A stretch of DNA of 64,000 nucleotides from Tetmemena sp. SeJ-2015 (Eukaryota > Ciliophora > Spirotrichea > Sporadotrichida > Oxytrichidae): assembly GCA_027382625.1 (NCBI GenBank), contig JAJKFJ010021054.1:1-64000 (forward strand), read 5' to 3'. This document shows positions 35,516-46,244 of the stretch, in pieces; position 1 is the first letter of the stretch; each line of letters opens with the position of its first letter. Both the position numbers and the translations under genes were made by a program. The notes under the pieces were generated by a model. It was not told where the DNA came from. It made no database searches and saw only the letters and a list, made by a program, of their open reading frames with translations.

Positions 35516-36592
35516 ATGACAAGATCTTACGCCGCCCTAGCTACTACTGCCGTTTTAGCTCTTCTGAGCTCAGCCACTGTCTCAGCCCAGGACACCTTCT
35601 ACAAGCGTGGACTCACTGACCACTTCCTCAACTTCCTAGGAGCCACAAAGAACTACTATCCCTATGGCTTCAACAAGACTTTAAATCGCTTTTGCTATTT
35701 AGATAAAGTGTGATTATAGACTGAGTTCTTCGGAGGCTCATTCGGCGGCAAGGAGGACGACAACGACACTGTGGTGAACAGACCAGTCGTTTTCATCCAT
35801 GGAGCAGCTGACATGCTCATCGGCTACGGCTGGGAGAACGACGGCTTCCGCTACGACATCGAGTACTTCCTCCAGAACGGATATAAGAAATCTGAGCTGT
35901 ACGGATCTATGTGGGGGTATGCCGATCTCCCCTACGAGCTCAATCTCGTCTTCAACACTGAGTGGTTGCTCTACCAGAGAACCTTCATTGAGGCTGTTTT
36001 GGAATACACTGGTGCTGAGAAGATAGACGTGATCGCACACTCAATGGGAGTAACCCTTTCCCGCGCTGTTATCAAGGGAGGTCAGTACACCATTGGTAAC
36101 AACAAGCCCATCTACTTAGGTCTACCCCTAAGCAGTAAAGTTAACACTTACATCGCCATCGCAGGTGGAAACTTCGGCAGTCCCCTCTGTGCTATCTCAT
36201 TCTACTTCGACAACTTCAGACTATGCAACAAGGAAACTGGTCTCTACCCAGGCAGCAACCAAACTGAGGGACTACAACCAAGAGACATCTCTACCTTCCT
36301 TAAGAACCTCAACAAGGACAGGACCAAGGAGGCCACCAAGACTTTAAGCATACATGTATACTCATATTATTATATGACCTATGCTATGTGGAGCTACTAT
36401 GATACCACCATGCTTCCCTTCGTCTGGGGCAGACCCACCTCCGAGTTCCCCACCATGGATCGCGCCATCGTCTACAACTCCAGTGAGTACACTCACCTTG
36501 GAGTTAGAGACCTCACCACCCAAGTCCAGTATGCCCTCATCAAGGGAACCTACCTTCCTGAGGACGGCAAATTCTTCTATAGACTTTAATTA
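35516..36592 (+). CDS. Secreted class-2 lipase (alpha/beta hydrolase)
   Basis: The N-terminus is a clear signal peptide (MTRSYAALATTAVLALLSS, cleavage near SAQD). Alpha/beta-hydrolase features: NRPVVFIHGAADML (oxyanion strand), nucleophile elbow VIAHSMGVTLSRAVIKGG with Ser in A-H-S-M-G, YIAIAGGNFGSPLC, and a late His in YTHLGVRDLT. This pattern fits the class-2 lipase family of secreted triacylglycerol lipases. A 42-bp IES (35676-35717) splits the N-terminal part. Strong preference for C-ending codons makes it GC-richer than its surroundings. The end is uncertain: the TAA at 36587 is glutamine in this code and the frame stays open to TGA at 36836, so an unremoved insert probably precedes the true stop. 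Confidence 0.88.
35676..35717 (+). other. IES in lipase, 42 bp, pointer AGACT
   Basis: AGACT at 35676-35680 and 35718-35722. Removal gives PYGFNKTEFFGGSFGGK. Confidence 0.9.
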
Positions 36593-37036
36593 AGAACAAG
36601 ATCTTAAATTATGACTATAGAGAGAACAACTTCGAGGCAGAGGATTTTGTTCTCCATTTATTTTTACTTAGGAGACATCTTTCCTCCAGTGAATCTTGTG
36701 AGAAAGGCTTAACCACTCTTTCAAAACTCTAATCTAATAGCTCTTTGTCAAATCTTAATTTAGTTTAAAATACTTGTATAATAAATTTAACGCGGCCTTC
36801 ATCACCCCTTAATTCTGGGCTATAATATTGAACCCTGAGCGGGCTTTTCCTTTGAAACTGGTTATATATTTAATGCGTTTTCACTATTTTTTGTTCACCT
36901 CATCATTTATAGTTTTATCCGCCTTCTTTTCTTTACAACTTATCATTCTCACAGGTGATAAGAGAATAATAAGGAGGGAAAGAGTAATTATTTGGAGAAG
37001 GGTTAAAGAAAGAATAATTATTGGTGTGAGTGAGAA

Positions 37037-40000
37037 ATGTCGAAACTTACTGTTATAGACGAGATCAAAGGTAAATCGAGTGCTCCAATATTTTAATGTA
37101 ATAATTAGGAGGGGACCATGAGTTGAACTACTTTGTGTTTGAGACGCATGTGCGGAAGATGATAAGAGACCTGATGGAGCCCTTCGGTATGAAAGCGACT
37201 GATGACAGAGAGTTAGTGAATGAGACGAGGAGACAGCTGATCCTCCTCTCTAAAAGACTACACGAGTTGGAGTTCATAATCTACAAGGGCAACGAGAGGA
37301 ACACCATCTTCGATGACATCTATGATAGGATTAACAAGCAGGTAATTAAAACCATAACTTTAATATATAACTACTCATTATAGAACGTGGAGTTCACTTT
37401 GCAAGAGGAGAAACTGAAAGAGGAGGTTTTTAAACTACTCAAGCGACATGAAATAGAGGACACAAGGCTAGATGCTATCGAGAACACTCAGAAAACTATA
37501 GTAAGAAAATTCAATCAGCTTACATCTTGCTTTTTAGAATGAGAAGTCTAGAGCGTTCTAAACAGACGTTGATAAGTTGTATGAAAGTCTCAGCCAGACT
37601 AAAAAAGAAATGGGATAAACCATAGTGGACAATAAACAGAAAGCAGATGCTGAAGCCTCCGCTCTTAATCAGTCTATCATCAAGGTCAGAATTAAATTAT
37701 CTTAACATCCTTCTGCAGATTTAAGCAACACTTTCATTATATATACACTCAATGATGTGAAATGTGAATATTTTGCTTACACTGAAGATAAACCAGCGAG
37801 AGTTTGATGGCGCCTCAAACCGAATCCAGCAGCTTGAAAAGGAGAGAGACAAGCACCAAGAGATCTTGCACAATCTGTCTAGAGATCTGTTTACAACTCA
37901 AGAAATAAAGTTGGATAGGACTGAATTCACCATGGACACTAAGAAGATAGAGGAGTAGTTTTTGTAGATAGATTACGCCTTGGGAGACTTGAACAATAGA
38001 CTGAAGAGCACGGACAACTATGCTGAGAAGTATGTACCGTTTAGAGCTCTTCAGGTTCTTATCGAGGGACTGGGCAACGTGCTTGACAAAAGGTAAATTA
38101 AGAAACTTCAAGAGTTCGAGGAGAAGAAATACCAGCAGTTCCATGATAACCGATAAATTAATTATATGATCTTAAGATATGAAGCATGCATTGAGTTTAT
38201 AGTGCTGAAGGATGACGGCAACCCCAGGGGCGAGAAGATCAGCACTCTCAACTTGAGAAGTCCCACGAGGAAGGATACCCTTAATCTTTAAGCTTAAAAT
38301 GTAATGAAGTTAAATAGACTGATTCAGAGTTTAGTGAGCTATTGAAGAGCCCTGCCACGGGTAAAGTAGTGAAGTCTTAGAACACATAGATGCTTTTGGA
38401 GAAGCATCCTGAACTTCATAAAAATTAGGCCTCTCTAAAGCTGTTTCAGCAAATCCAAAGTGAGAGTGAGAAGATCGCAGAGATAGTCAGTGAGATGAAA
38501 GGTGCTCCTCACATGCCTAGCATTACTGAGTCCTCTCAACATCAAGAGCAATAATAAAAAATATTATACCTTAATTTTTACTATAGAAGGAAGTCTCTAA
38601 ACGTAGTCGCAGATAGAAAATATAGATTATATTTTTCTCTTATAAAGTTTGAATAAAATCTAAGGAAGCACCACACTACTCATAACTTACAAATCCATAC
38701 GAGGCAGCAAATAGGAGCACACTCCTAGGGTCAAAGCATGAATCAGCTGAAGTTTTTGCAATCTGCCAGTCCAAACGACCAAGCAAGAAGTTTATTCTCT
38801 TTAGAAAAGGCAAAGTCAAGAGCAGAGAGCAGACAAGGGATGGCTTAGATAATTCTCAGCAACCTCAATGACTAATCTATTATGAGTGAAGAGCTAGATG
38901 GAAACCAAATCAGATGTATAAATGAGTGTCTTAATTTTTAATAATTATTTTTACAGAAACACATAGCAGAAGTCTAGTTTCCAGCAAGCAAGTGGCTTCC
39001 ACGGAGCGGGTGGGCTAGTGAGTTTCTAGGATATAGATCCTACTTTCCAGAACAAGATAAGAGGCTTCGAAGAGGAAATAGATACCTTGAAGACTGAGAC
39101 TGAGGGCCTCAGGAGGATGATGAATGCTATAAAGGGCCTGGACAAAGATGACATCTACAAAGAGTTCAAAAGAGTCAGAGAGGAAATAAAGCTAGCCGGC
39201 AAGGAGATACTCACCTACTGTTAAGCTCTCTAAGATGAAATGGACAAGGAAAAAGACTAGAGGAAAAGGGACAAGATTCAAATTCAAGAAGACCTTTAAG
39301 TTGTTAGTTAAACGTTGATTGATGTAACCCTGGAGATAGAGAAAGTGAGTACAGATCTCGGGAAATTTAAAACTGATGTGAAGGAAAATGTTAAGCAGCC
39401 TTTGATTTCTCTTCAAGAGCTAATCGTGGTCCTAATGGAAAACTGCCTCATTGAATAGGCAGTCACCTTTCACACCTACCTCAATATTTTAAAACTCAAA
39501 AATATTGCTGACTAGTATTCGCTCTTATTTTATTGAATACTTAGATACTTCCAGCAGCCAAGCATTCTATGACTGGGTTCTCCAGCTTCAGTGAAAACTA
39601 AACCTAGCTGCTCAAGAGCTCAGTGAAGTAGATGAATTTAGAGTACTTGAATCACAACTCTTCAGAGAAGTTGCACGATGGGATGTTTGAGGAGAAGCAT
39701 CACTTCGACTATGAAATATAACTGCCAGGTTAGCATCTTATGAAGTAAACGCAGATGCAACAGATATAAGTTTAAAACTTTGATATGGCCACTGGGGCAC
39801 TAATTGACTTAAAGGAGAGTGGCACCTCTGCTAACCTTAGTTCTAAGACTTCAGCCCGTAGACTCGAAGGTGGCTCCAAGACTTCTCATCAGCAAAGAAG
39901 GCAACTCAATACCTCAGGATTGAGAATTTTTAATTCTAGTTCTGTTTTTGTAATTGAGTGGTGGGTAGAAGTCAACATTGAACCAGCAATTTGGGGGTTA

Positions 40001-41155
40001 AAGAGCTGAAACTCCTACGATCACTTCAAACTTCCAGACTATGTTTAAAAAGAGAGCAGCTGAAATAATATATTCATACTTTCACTCTAACGTTTTTTAA
40101 AGCTTCAAAAGGAGGAATGAGCGGTGGATTTAACTCTCACCACAGTTCCTAATCCAATTTGCAACTCTCTCATAATGTTTTTGGCTCTACCAATCTCTCT
40201 TCAAACTTCAATAATCCCAACGCTAATCAGTAAGTAGAAGAGCCACCTCTGGTTTATCAAAACAAGCTTTTCAGAAGAGAATAACTCACCCAAGTCAGAG
40301 GCTAAAATTAAAGAGAATATGTATTTGACTTGTAAGACTTTTATCATGTTTACATATTCATTGATTAAATTATGTGGACTCGTTGTTTTTATATCAAGTG
40401 ATAAATAATTTTATTAAGTAATATTATCCAAGGGTTGGCAAGCATTTAGCGATTAACTTACCTCTGAGAGTTAAATGCAGATCAGGAGCTCCCACATCAC
40501 AAATCAATTGTTTAAAGACGCACTTAAGGAACTCAACATCCACCCAATCAACATGTCAGGTAACATTTCCCTCTCTAGGAAGTCAAATAAGCAATCTCAG
40601 TCTAGACTACAGGAACTTAACTAGCAACTTGGAATACACAGCCAAGTCAACACTTCAAGATCACAAGCCGCCACTCCTCTCGCAAACTTATAAATTTACT
40701 TCTTTAACAGAGGATGTAATAATATATATAAAGTATTATTTTGAGGATCATCATAGGGAGCTATGCTCGCAGTGCTTGGGGTCAATCACTTAAGAGGCGA
40801 ATAGAACAGAGAATAATAAGCCCAACACCAGCAAGCACTCAGCAACCTTATGCAGTAACAGCAGTAGTAGAACTAGTAGTATCTGCTGTTCTCTGCTTAG
40901 CAATCTGCATCAGCTATCTTAGACTAAAATTACAACATCCATAAGGAGTTTAGCCCAGTCCAAACACCTGCCTATCAGCACGACCTGAACATCTAAACAT
41001 ATTACATATTTTAGGTAAACATGTAGGGGTAGATTGAGGGAGCTGACGAGAATAGGCAAATGAAAAGGAAAAGCTAGAACTCTTCAGAGCAGTAATACAT
41101 CTAGCTCGCTCATCACAACAGCAGCATATAGCTCATTCACTAGCAAGACAAATGA
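37037..41155 (+). CDS. Large coiled-coil protein, unrecognised
   Basis: ATG 37037 (MSKLTVIDEIK), then a GT-AG intron and a well-ordered N-terminal part (NYFVFETHVRKMIRDLMEPF, RRQLILLSKRLHELEFIIYK). Long coiled coil follows through several introns or IESs (QQLEKERDKHQEILHNLSRD, FEEEIDTLKTETEGLRRMMN, EEIKLAGKEILTYCQALQDE). From 39500 on the sequence becomes Ser/Gln/Asn-rich with MTGFSSFSENQTQLLKSSVK and SHHSSQSNLQLSHNVFG, and ends in poly-Q-like segments at TGA 41153-41155. The frame is continuous across 38560-38910, which argues for a single gene of well over 1000 codons. A cytoskeletal or ciliary role is plausible from the coiled coil but unproven. Confidence 0.7.
38911..38953 (+). other. IES, 43 bp, pointer CAGA
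   Basis: CAGA at 38911-38914 and 38954-38957. Removal gives LDGNQIRNTQQKSSFQQASG. Confidence 0.75.
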
Positions 41156-42759
41156 ACAAAGATTAAATTACAAATTTTTATTTTTCTAAAGATAAATATA
41201 ATGAATTTCGATAAGTTTACAACAAACAGCAGAGACAAGGAATTTTAATTTATACTAGTATTGAAGCAGCAGATATTTTTAATTTCTTTATTTTCCCTCC
41301 CTCTCTGTGTTGTTAATGTTTAAATATTAATTTACTCAAAAATAGAAACTTTGAAATTAAAATAAAATCAAAATAGCTGAATTCCTAATCAAACCATAAG
41401 AGATAGTCTATCAAATAGAAAATATTCAATATTATAATTTAAGATCTGTAAAAATATTCTTATCTTTCAAAGTGAATTCTATTATAAAATAACTGCACAT
41501 ATTTAAGCATAATCTTGCTAAAGGGTTTTGAATAAATTAATAAAGTATGCAGGAGCAGTAGCAGAAAGACAGAGAAACTTATCAAGCGCAACTGAATCTG
41601 TTCAATTAGTTACTCGCCGACTAGCAGCAGTTTGCAATGGGGCAGTCGGAGCAACAAACAGATTTATAATTAAATTAGAGCGTGTCCTCTCCCTTCGATT
41701 CCCTCAAGATAAGGTGCATGTCTTTCTAAAGTGATTCAGATCTCCCCAATAACCACTCTTAACAGAATCATCACATAATTATAACAATTATTATACGTTT
41801 CCCTTTATTGTTTTTGAGAATTAAAGAGTCCTGGAAATGCTTCCGGGGATGGGCTGATCAGAGCGACTTTAATCTTGCCACGAGTTTTTCTGCCAGCAGC
41901 CACACGACTTCCAAGCATTTAATTAATAGAGCAGTGGCAACAATTTTCTGTAAAATTAACTGGATAGTAGCAGATTTTTAGAGAACCAAATATCCTAAAG
42001 TATATAGAATTAGGAAATGAATTCGCGTGGCTTCTTCTCACATCTTTAATCAATAGGTGGGCCACCAACTAACAACTCCAATTTTTCCCATTCTCCCCAA
42101 TTTAATAATTCAAACTTCCCTACCTATTAATTAAACCAAGAGTCATACAAATATCATTCATCATACACACATATGTAATCATGATTTTATTTGGAGTTCG
42201 ATTAATAAACCTTGTAGTAATAATATTCTCATGCTTAAATGAGAATCACATTTTTCAAATGCTTTTAATATTTCAGTATCAATCTTATTAAGTAAAGTGC
42301 TGAAGTTTTATTCAGCAATAAATGAAAATAAAGCATTAACACCAGGTAGTGTAGCAATAAGCTACATTTTAGCATCCCTTACCACTCTATTTTATTTACC
42401 TGGTCTACACGCCTAGTATGAAAATTAGATATCAGCCCAACAGCTCGCACATTTGCAGTAGAAAGCTTTCATGGACTAATAGCTGCTCCACCTGCAAGGA
42501 GTAAACTTCGAGAGTAGGGCCTACGGTGCACTCCCGCACTTAACTTAATTACTTCCAAATTAGCTGCCCTTATACCCTCTTCAACAAAATGCATACTTAC
42601 CAAATTACAACTCTCACACCAACTACAGTCATCAACAGATGCCCATGCATACAACTCAATACTAGTAAACCCAAATGCACTAGCGATAAGCACAAATGGG
42701 CACGCAGATGAGTTTCACCCAATTCGCGTCAGCAGCAGAGCTTTAGGGAAATTTTGAGG
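41156..42759. other. Long region without a supported gene, G-poor on the plus strand
   Basis: 1.6 kb with few plus-strand G residues from about 42040 to 42470 and moderately complex sequence from 42430 to 42720. Open frames (41528-41734 plus, 42469-42693 minus) have no motif and no frame-switch partner. It may be germline-limited DNA or mobile-element debris. Confidence 0.35.
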
Positions 42760-43255
42760 GACTCACAGAAAATCTGACTGTGACAGTTATACCCTTAGAG
42801 CAGAACTATTTACCATTCCCCATGAATGTAGAAGTCAGCTATGATAGTGACAAGAATCTTAAGCAAGTCTTTTTCAATCCTAGATATTCAAAAATAGAGG
42901 AGAGAGATAGAGAGCAATTATTTTTTAAGTATTGGGTGCCTGTGTTTGCGAATCACTCTCCTATCAAGCCACAATAGTTTAGGTATTTAATGCTTAAACT
43001 ATATCTGAATGTTTAAGATCTTTAATAAATGATTTAGTGATAAGTATTACGATAGCGCACAAATGCTTGAAATTTCCAAAAACCACCAGACACTAATTAT
43101 ATAATTAAATATAGGGTATTCAAAATTCCAGTTTCACCATTTGAAGAAAAGTTTCCAGAATTCAAAAATCTCAGTAAGTAATTTCATCAACCCTTATTAT
43201 TGAAAGAATCTTTCTTTTACACAGTTTAGCAATTTAAAAGTCTTGATCATATTTA
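42760..43255 (+). pseudogene. Orphan coding fragment
   Basis: Two protein-like blocks: VIPLEQNYLPFPMNVEVSYD followed by IEERDREQLFFKYWVPVFAN (about 42775-42990), and, in another frame, YRVFKIPVSPFEEKFPEFKN (about 43110-43180). There is no start codon in the first block, and nothing obviously continues it on the far side of the transposon. It is either an isolated macronuclear-destined segment of a scrambled gene or a remnant. It lies immediately left of the transposable element. Confidence 0.45.
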
Positions 43256-43454
43256 TGACTGAATTTTAATTATCTATTAATCTTACTCATTTAGAGTTTT
43301 GAACTCTTTTCAAATAATATTTTTACCACCTTTCCTTTAATTCAATTTGCTTATGATATAATTTAAATTTTCGCAATACAAATATTCTCTTTTTTGCTTT
43401 GAAAGATTCGACGTATTTAGGCTGCTTATACTTATAAAATAAGCTTATAGTCCA

Positions 43455-43469
43455 TGATCGAGCGTAATT
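43455..43469 (+). repeat. Left terminal inverted repeat core
   Basis: TGATCGAGCGTAATT, exactly inverted at 45508-45522. Confidence 0.8.
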
Positions 43470-43530
43470 GTGGAAGTACTTTTAATTGATGAAAGAAATC
43501 TTTATCTTATTATTTGATTATATTATACTA

Positions 43531-44229
43531 ATGGTGGATTCTAAGTCTACAATAGAGGAGCTAGCTCAATGCATAAACTCCAAGCAAGACCTTTATGAAG
43601 CTGCCTTGAGGAACCATTACTACTTACCCTCCTTTAAATCAAAGATCATAACAGAAGAATACATCATTGGTGTGATTCAAGGATTATTTTGGTGCCCCTT
43701 CTACAAAGAGATTAAACTATTGCCTTGTCCACGGCCGCCAACTCTCGAAGTACTATCGACAAAACTTTAAGCCCTGGCAGATAAGATGGGCAAGAACATT
43801 GGTGTGAACAAATCGCATCTTCCAGACAAGCGCTGGATTATCAGCATCCTCTCCTCATTTTCACCCAAGGACGAGATCTTTGCAAAAGATTATGTGGCCC
43901 CGCGAAAATAAATAAAAGACGGAATGTTCCGTACAGTCGAGATCTCTCCTACGTTTCTCGATGGTCTTCCAGAGTCATAGAACAAATCGAGGGTGAATCG
44001 ATTAGGCGTTGCAAGCAAAGGTAGGGCAACTCTGAAATACATGAGACTTCGGGAAGCTCGTAATCGACTTGAGAGACAAATTGAAAATGAAAAGTTAGCA
44101 ATGGAGCAGCGAAAGTAGAGCAAGCAGAGATCAGGAGAAAAACAATAAGCAAATCCATTTTCTCAAATGCCATAGATAAGCGTGTAAGGCTCTAAGCAAA
44201 GAACACCAGTGAAAGGCTCAGGGAACTGA
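43531..44229 (+). CDS. Transposon accessory protein, 232 aa (TBE 22-kDa-like)
   Basis: ATG 43531 (MVDSKSTIEELAQCINSKQD), TGA 44227-44229, no internal TGA. Blocks: YYLPSFKSKIITEEYIIGVI, WCPFYKEIKLLPCPRPPTLE, SHLPDKRWIISILSSFSPKD, then a basic coiled segment YMRLREARNRLERQIENEKL and a Q/S-rich tail. An in-frame ATG at 43486 would add 15 hydrophobic residues in AT-rich DNA and is less likely. Its position beside the transposase matches the small ORF of TBE elements. The function of that protein is unknown; DNA binding is possible from the basic tail. The family link is from general resemblance, not a search. Confidence 0.7.
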
Positions 44230-44234
44230 AGTCT

Positions 44235-45455
44235 TCAAACTGCATGACCGCGTAATGATGAGAGTAAAGAACGATAGTGTGAGCGTGCGATTAGCTTAAT
44301 TTTATTTTATTAAAGCCTTTAAATTATATCAATCAGTAAGCGTTCGGGAGGGGTAGAGTTTGCACTTGTTGCAATTTATTAGATATTACGGTGACGCCAG
44401 TCCTGCTTCAGTACGGCCCAAACTCGTTCTATGGGATTGAGTGAGCAGCTGTAGGGAGGCAGAAACTGGATTGTGCAACTCTCAGGAATACAGTGTGAAA
44501 TCTTGGGACTCTTATGGATTGAAAGGTTGTCCATGATAAGGATGCTCTTTTGCGTGAGGTGTGGAGATAGCTCGTTGAGAAATGCTTGGAAGTTCGAAAG
44601 GTTGTTGCTCCCAACAATGACTTTAGTATGGAGTAGTCCACCTGCCTCGCTGATAGCACCGATAACAGTTATTGATCTACCCCTTTCTCTCGCAATTTAA
44701 ACACACATTCGTTCCTTGAGCCAACACTTCTTAGGAGATTGCCAGGCATTGAATGTGGACTCGTCAATGTATACTAAGTGCCTGCCTTCATGGATCCAAC
44801 GAACTAGACGCTTGGAGAACTCTTGTTGACACCTTTAAGCCTCTTATTCGTTCTCCTCTTTCCTTCTATATTGATACCCTGCTGCACGATATTTTACACC
44901 ATTACGAAGATAGACCTTTCTGAGGCCGAATGTTGAAAGTAGAGGGATGTTGTAGCTATGGTGAAGATAATGACAACGCTGCTCTAAAGTGAGATGCGCT
45001 GTTTCACGCAGTGCTTTAATAGAAGTAATTCTTCTCTCCACTTCTGGTAGTAGCAATCGCTTACGTCCTAAATTTGGCTTCACCACCACGACAAATCCGT
45101 TCCGACGCCAGCGCTAGACTATCATATTTACAGCTCCTTCTCTTAGATTTAAGATTCGAGCCACTTGGGGATAGGTGAGGCGAGGATTAGAGTCGGAATG
45201 GAGCGATCCAAAGCGGAGGAAAATGGCTGACAGTTGTTGGTCGTAGCTAATCTTTTTGCGTAGTCTTAACTTGAATGCCTTCTTCTTCTTTAAAATGTTT
45301 GGCTTCAGTTGAGGCAGCCGACTCTCAAGAAATGGGATGAGATCAATATCTGGAAGATGATATCGAGGGATACTGGATGCAAGAATTGAATTATGGGAGG
45401 GGTCAAATTCATCATAGTTTCTCTTGCGTGATCTGGTGTGTTACTCGGAATCCAT
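44235..45455 (-). CDS. DDE transposase, Tc1/mariner-IS630 superfamily, 406 aa
   Basis: ATG 45455 (MDSEQHTRSRKRNYDEFD), TGA 44235-44237, no interruption. The N-terminal helix-turn-helix part has SNPRLTYPQVARILNLREGA and VKPNLGRKRLLLPEVERRIT (Tc1-type HTH with GR linker). The catalytic triad is visible: first D in LVYIDESTFNAWQSPKKCW, second D in ILIMDNLSIHKSP, and third acidic residue E in FLPPYSCSLNPIERVWAVLK. All three acidic residues are present, and the spacing from the second D to E (about 34 residues) is typical of the superfamily (D34-35E). The ORF therefore looks potentially functional, assuming the ciliate code. Confidence 0.92.
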
Positions 45456-45507
45456 TAGCATGTTAAAATATTAGATAAATAGAATTTATTAAGTGTGCAA
45501 TCATCCT

Positions 45508-45522
45508 AATTACGCTCGATCA
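45508..45522 (-). repeat. Right terminal inverted repeat core
   Basis: AATTACGCTCGATCA, inverse of 43455-43469. Confidence 0.8.
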
Positions 45523-45543
45523 CGAACTATTAGACCTATTCTC

Positions 45544-46244
45544 TATACTCCAATGTTCTTGGCAAAAATTGATTCTTCCCAAATTATATAATATGTTAGT
45601 CTTGCTAATCATAATACTGGGTTATCTAATTTAATAACATCAATAAAATTTTTAATGATGGACTTAAAATCTTTATGTCCCCTCCCTTATCTTAATACTT
45701 GATAGAATTGCAAATTCTAAGTTTGAAATGCGAGGGCTATCAGTTTCCTAAAAATCCCAACGCCTTGCCAATCGAGCAATTTTGCGTACAGCATTTCTTC
45801 GGTCCTCTCGTCATCGCCCTCCAAACTGAGTCCGCTCCCCCAAAACTCCATTCATACATCATATAATCATATTATAGAGTACGAATTTTATTGTCCAGAG
45901 CTTTTTGCCGCACTATTTAGACTATTTGAGATAGATAAACGAGGAGCAGGGGAAGAACTATCCACCCCCACCCATCCCCTCTATATTAAATAACCCTGCC
46001 TTCCTACCCTCTACTACTCAGATGAGCGGCTAGTCTTAACCACCTCAATTTATGATGCATGCTCACGAACTCTAGTAGTAATACGTGTCAGCAGGGTAAC
46101 AAATCCCCCACAATTAGTTGGTTAACAAAAAATTAAAGTAACAGGCTCAGCTCCAGAACCAACTCATAAAATCTGCAAACTTCGACCTCCAATCATTATA
46201 GTGCACACTTGCATTGTGAATATTTCAGATATTCGATTCAATCG
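45544..46244. other. Spacer right of the transposon
   Basis: No supported gene. It is C-rich and G-poor on plus around 45940-46200, similar in style to 41.2-42.7 kb on the other side of the transposon. Confidence 0.35.

Larger units (their letters stand above)
43435..45543. mobile_element. Tc1/mariner-superfamily DNA transposon, two convergent ORFs
   Basis: About 2.1 kb bounded by inverted terminal repeats with a perfect 15-bp core, TGATCGAGCGTAATT, at 43455-43469 and inverted at 45508-45522. Weaker matching extends outward about 20 bp. It contains an accessory ORF (plus) and a DDE transposase ORF (minus), both uninterrupted and convergent with a 5-bp gap. This arrangement recalls the 42-kDa transposase plus 22-kDa protein of spirotrich TBE elements. 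The TBE telomere-repeat termini (C4A4) and the third, 57-kDa ORF are not seen. The target-site duplication could not be fixed. Confidence 0.8.

Noticed and set aside
35738..36040. Minus-strand 100-aa open frame opposite the lipase
   Set aside because: Shadow of the lipase gene: the plus strand encodes conserved hydrolase motifs, and the minus frame has no motif.
45836..45850. CCCCCAAAACTCC as telomere-like end of a TBE transposon
   Set aside because: Only one imperfect C5A4 unit, not a C4A4 repeat, and it lies outside the inverted-repeat-defined transposon.
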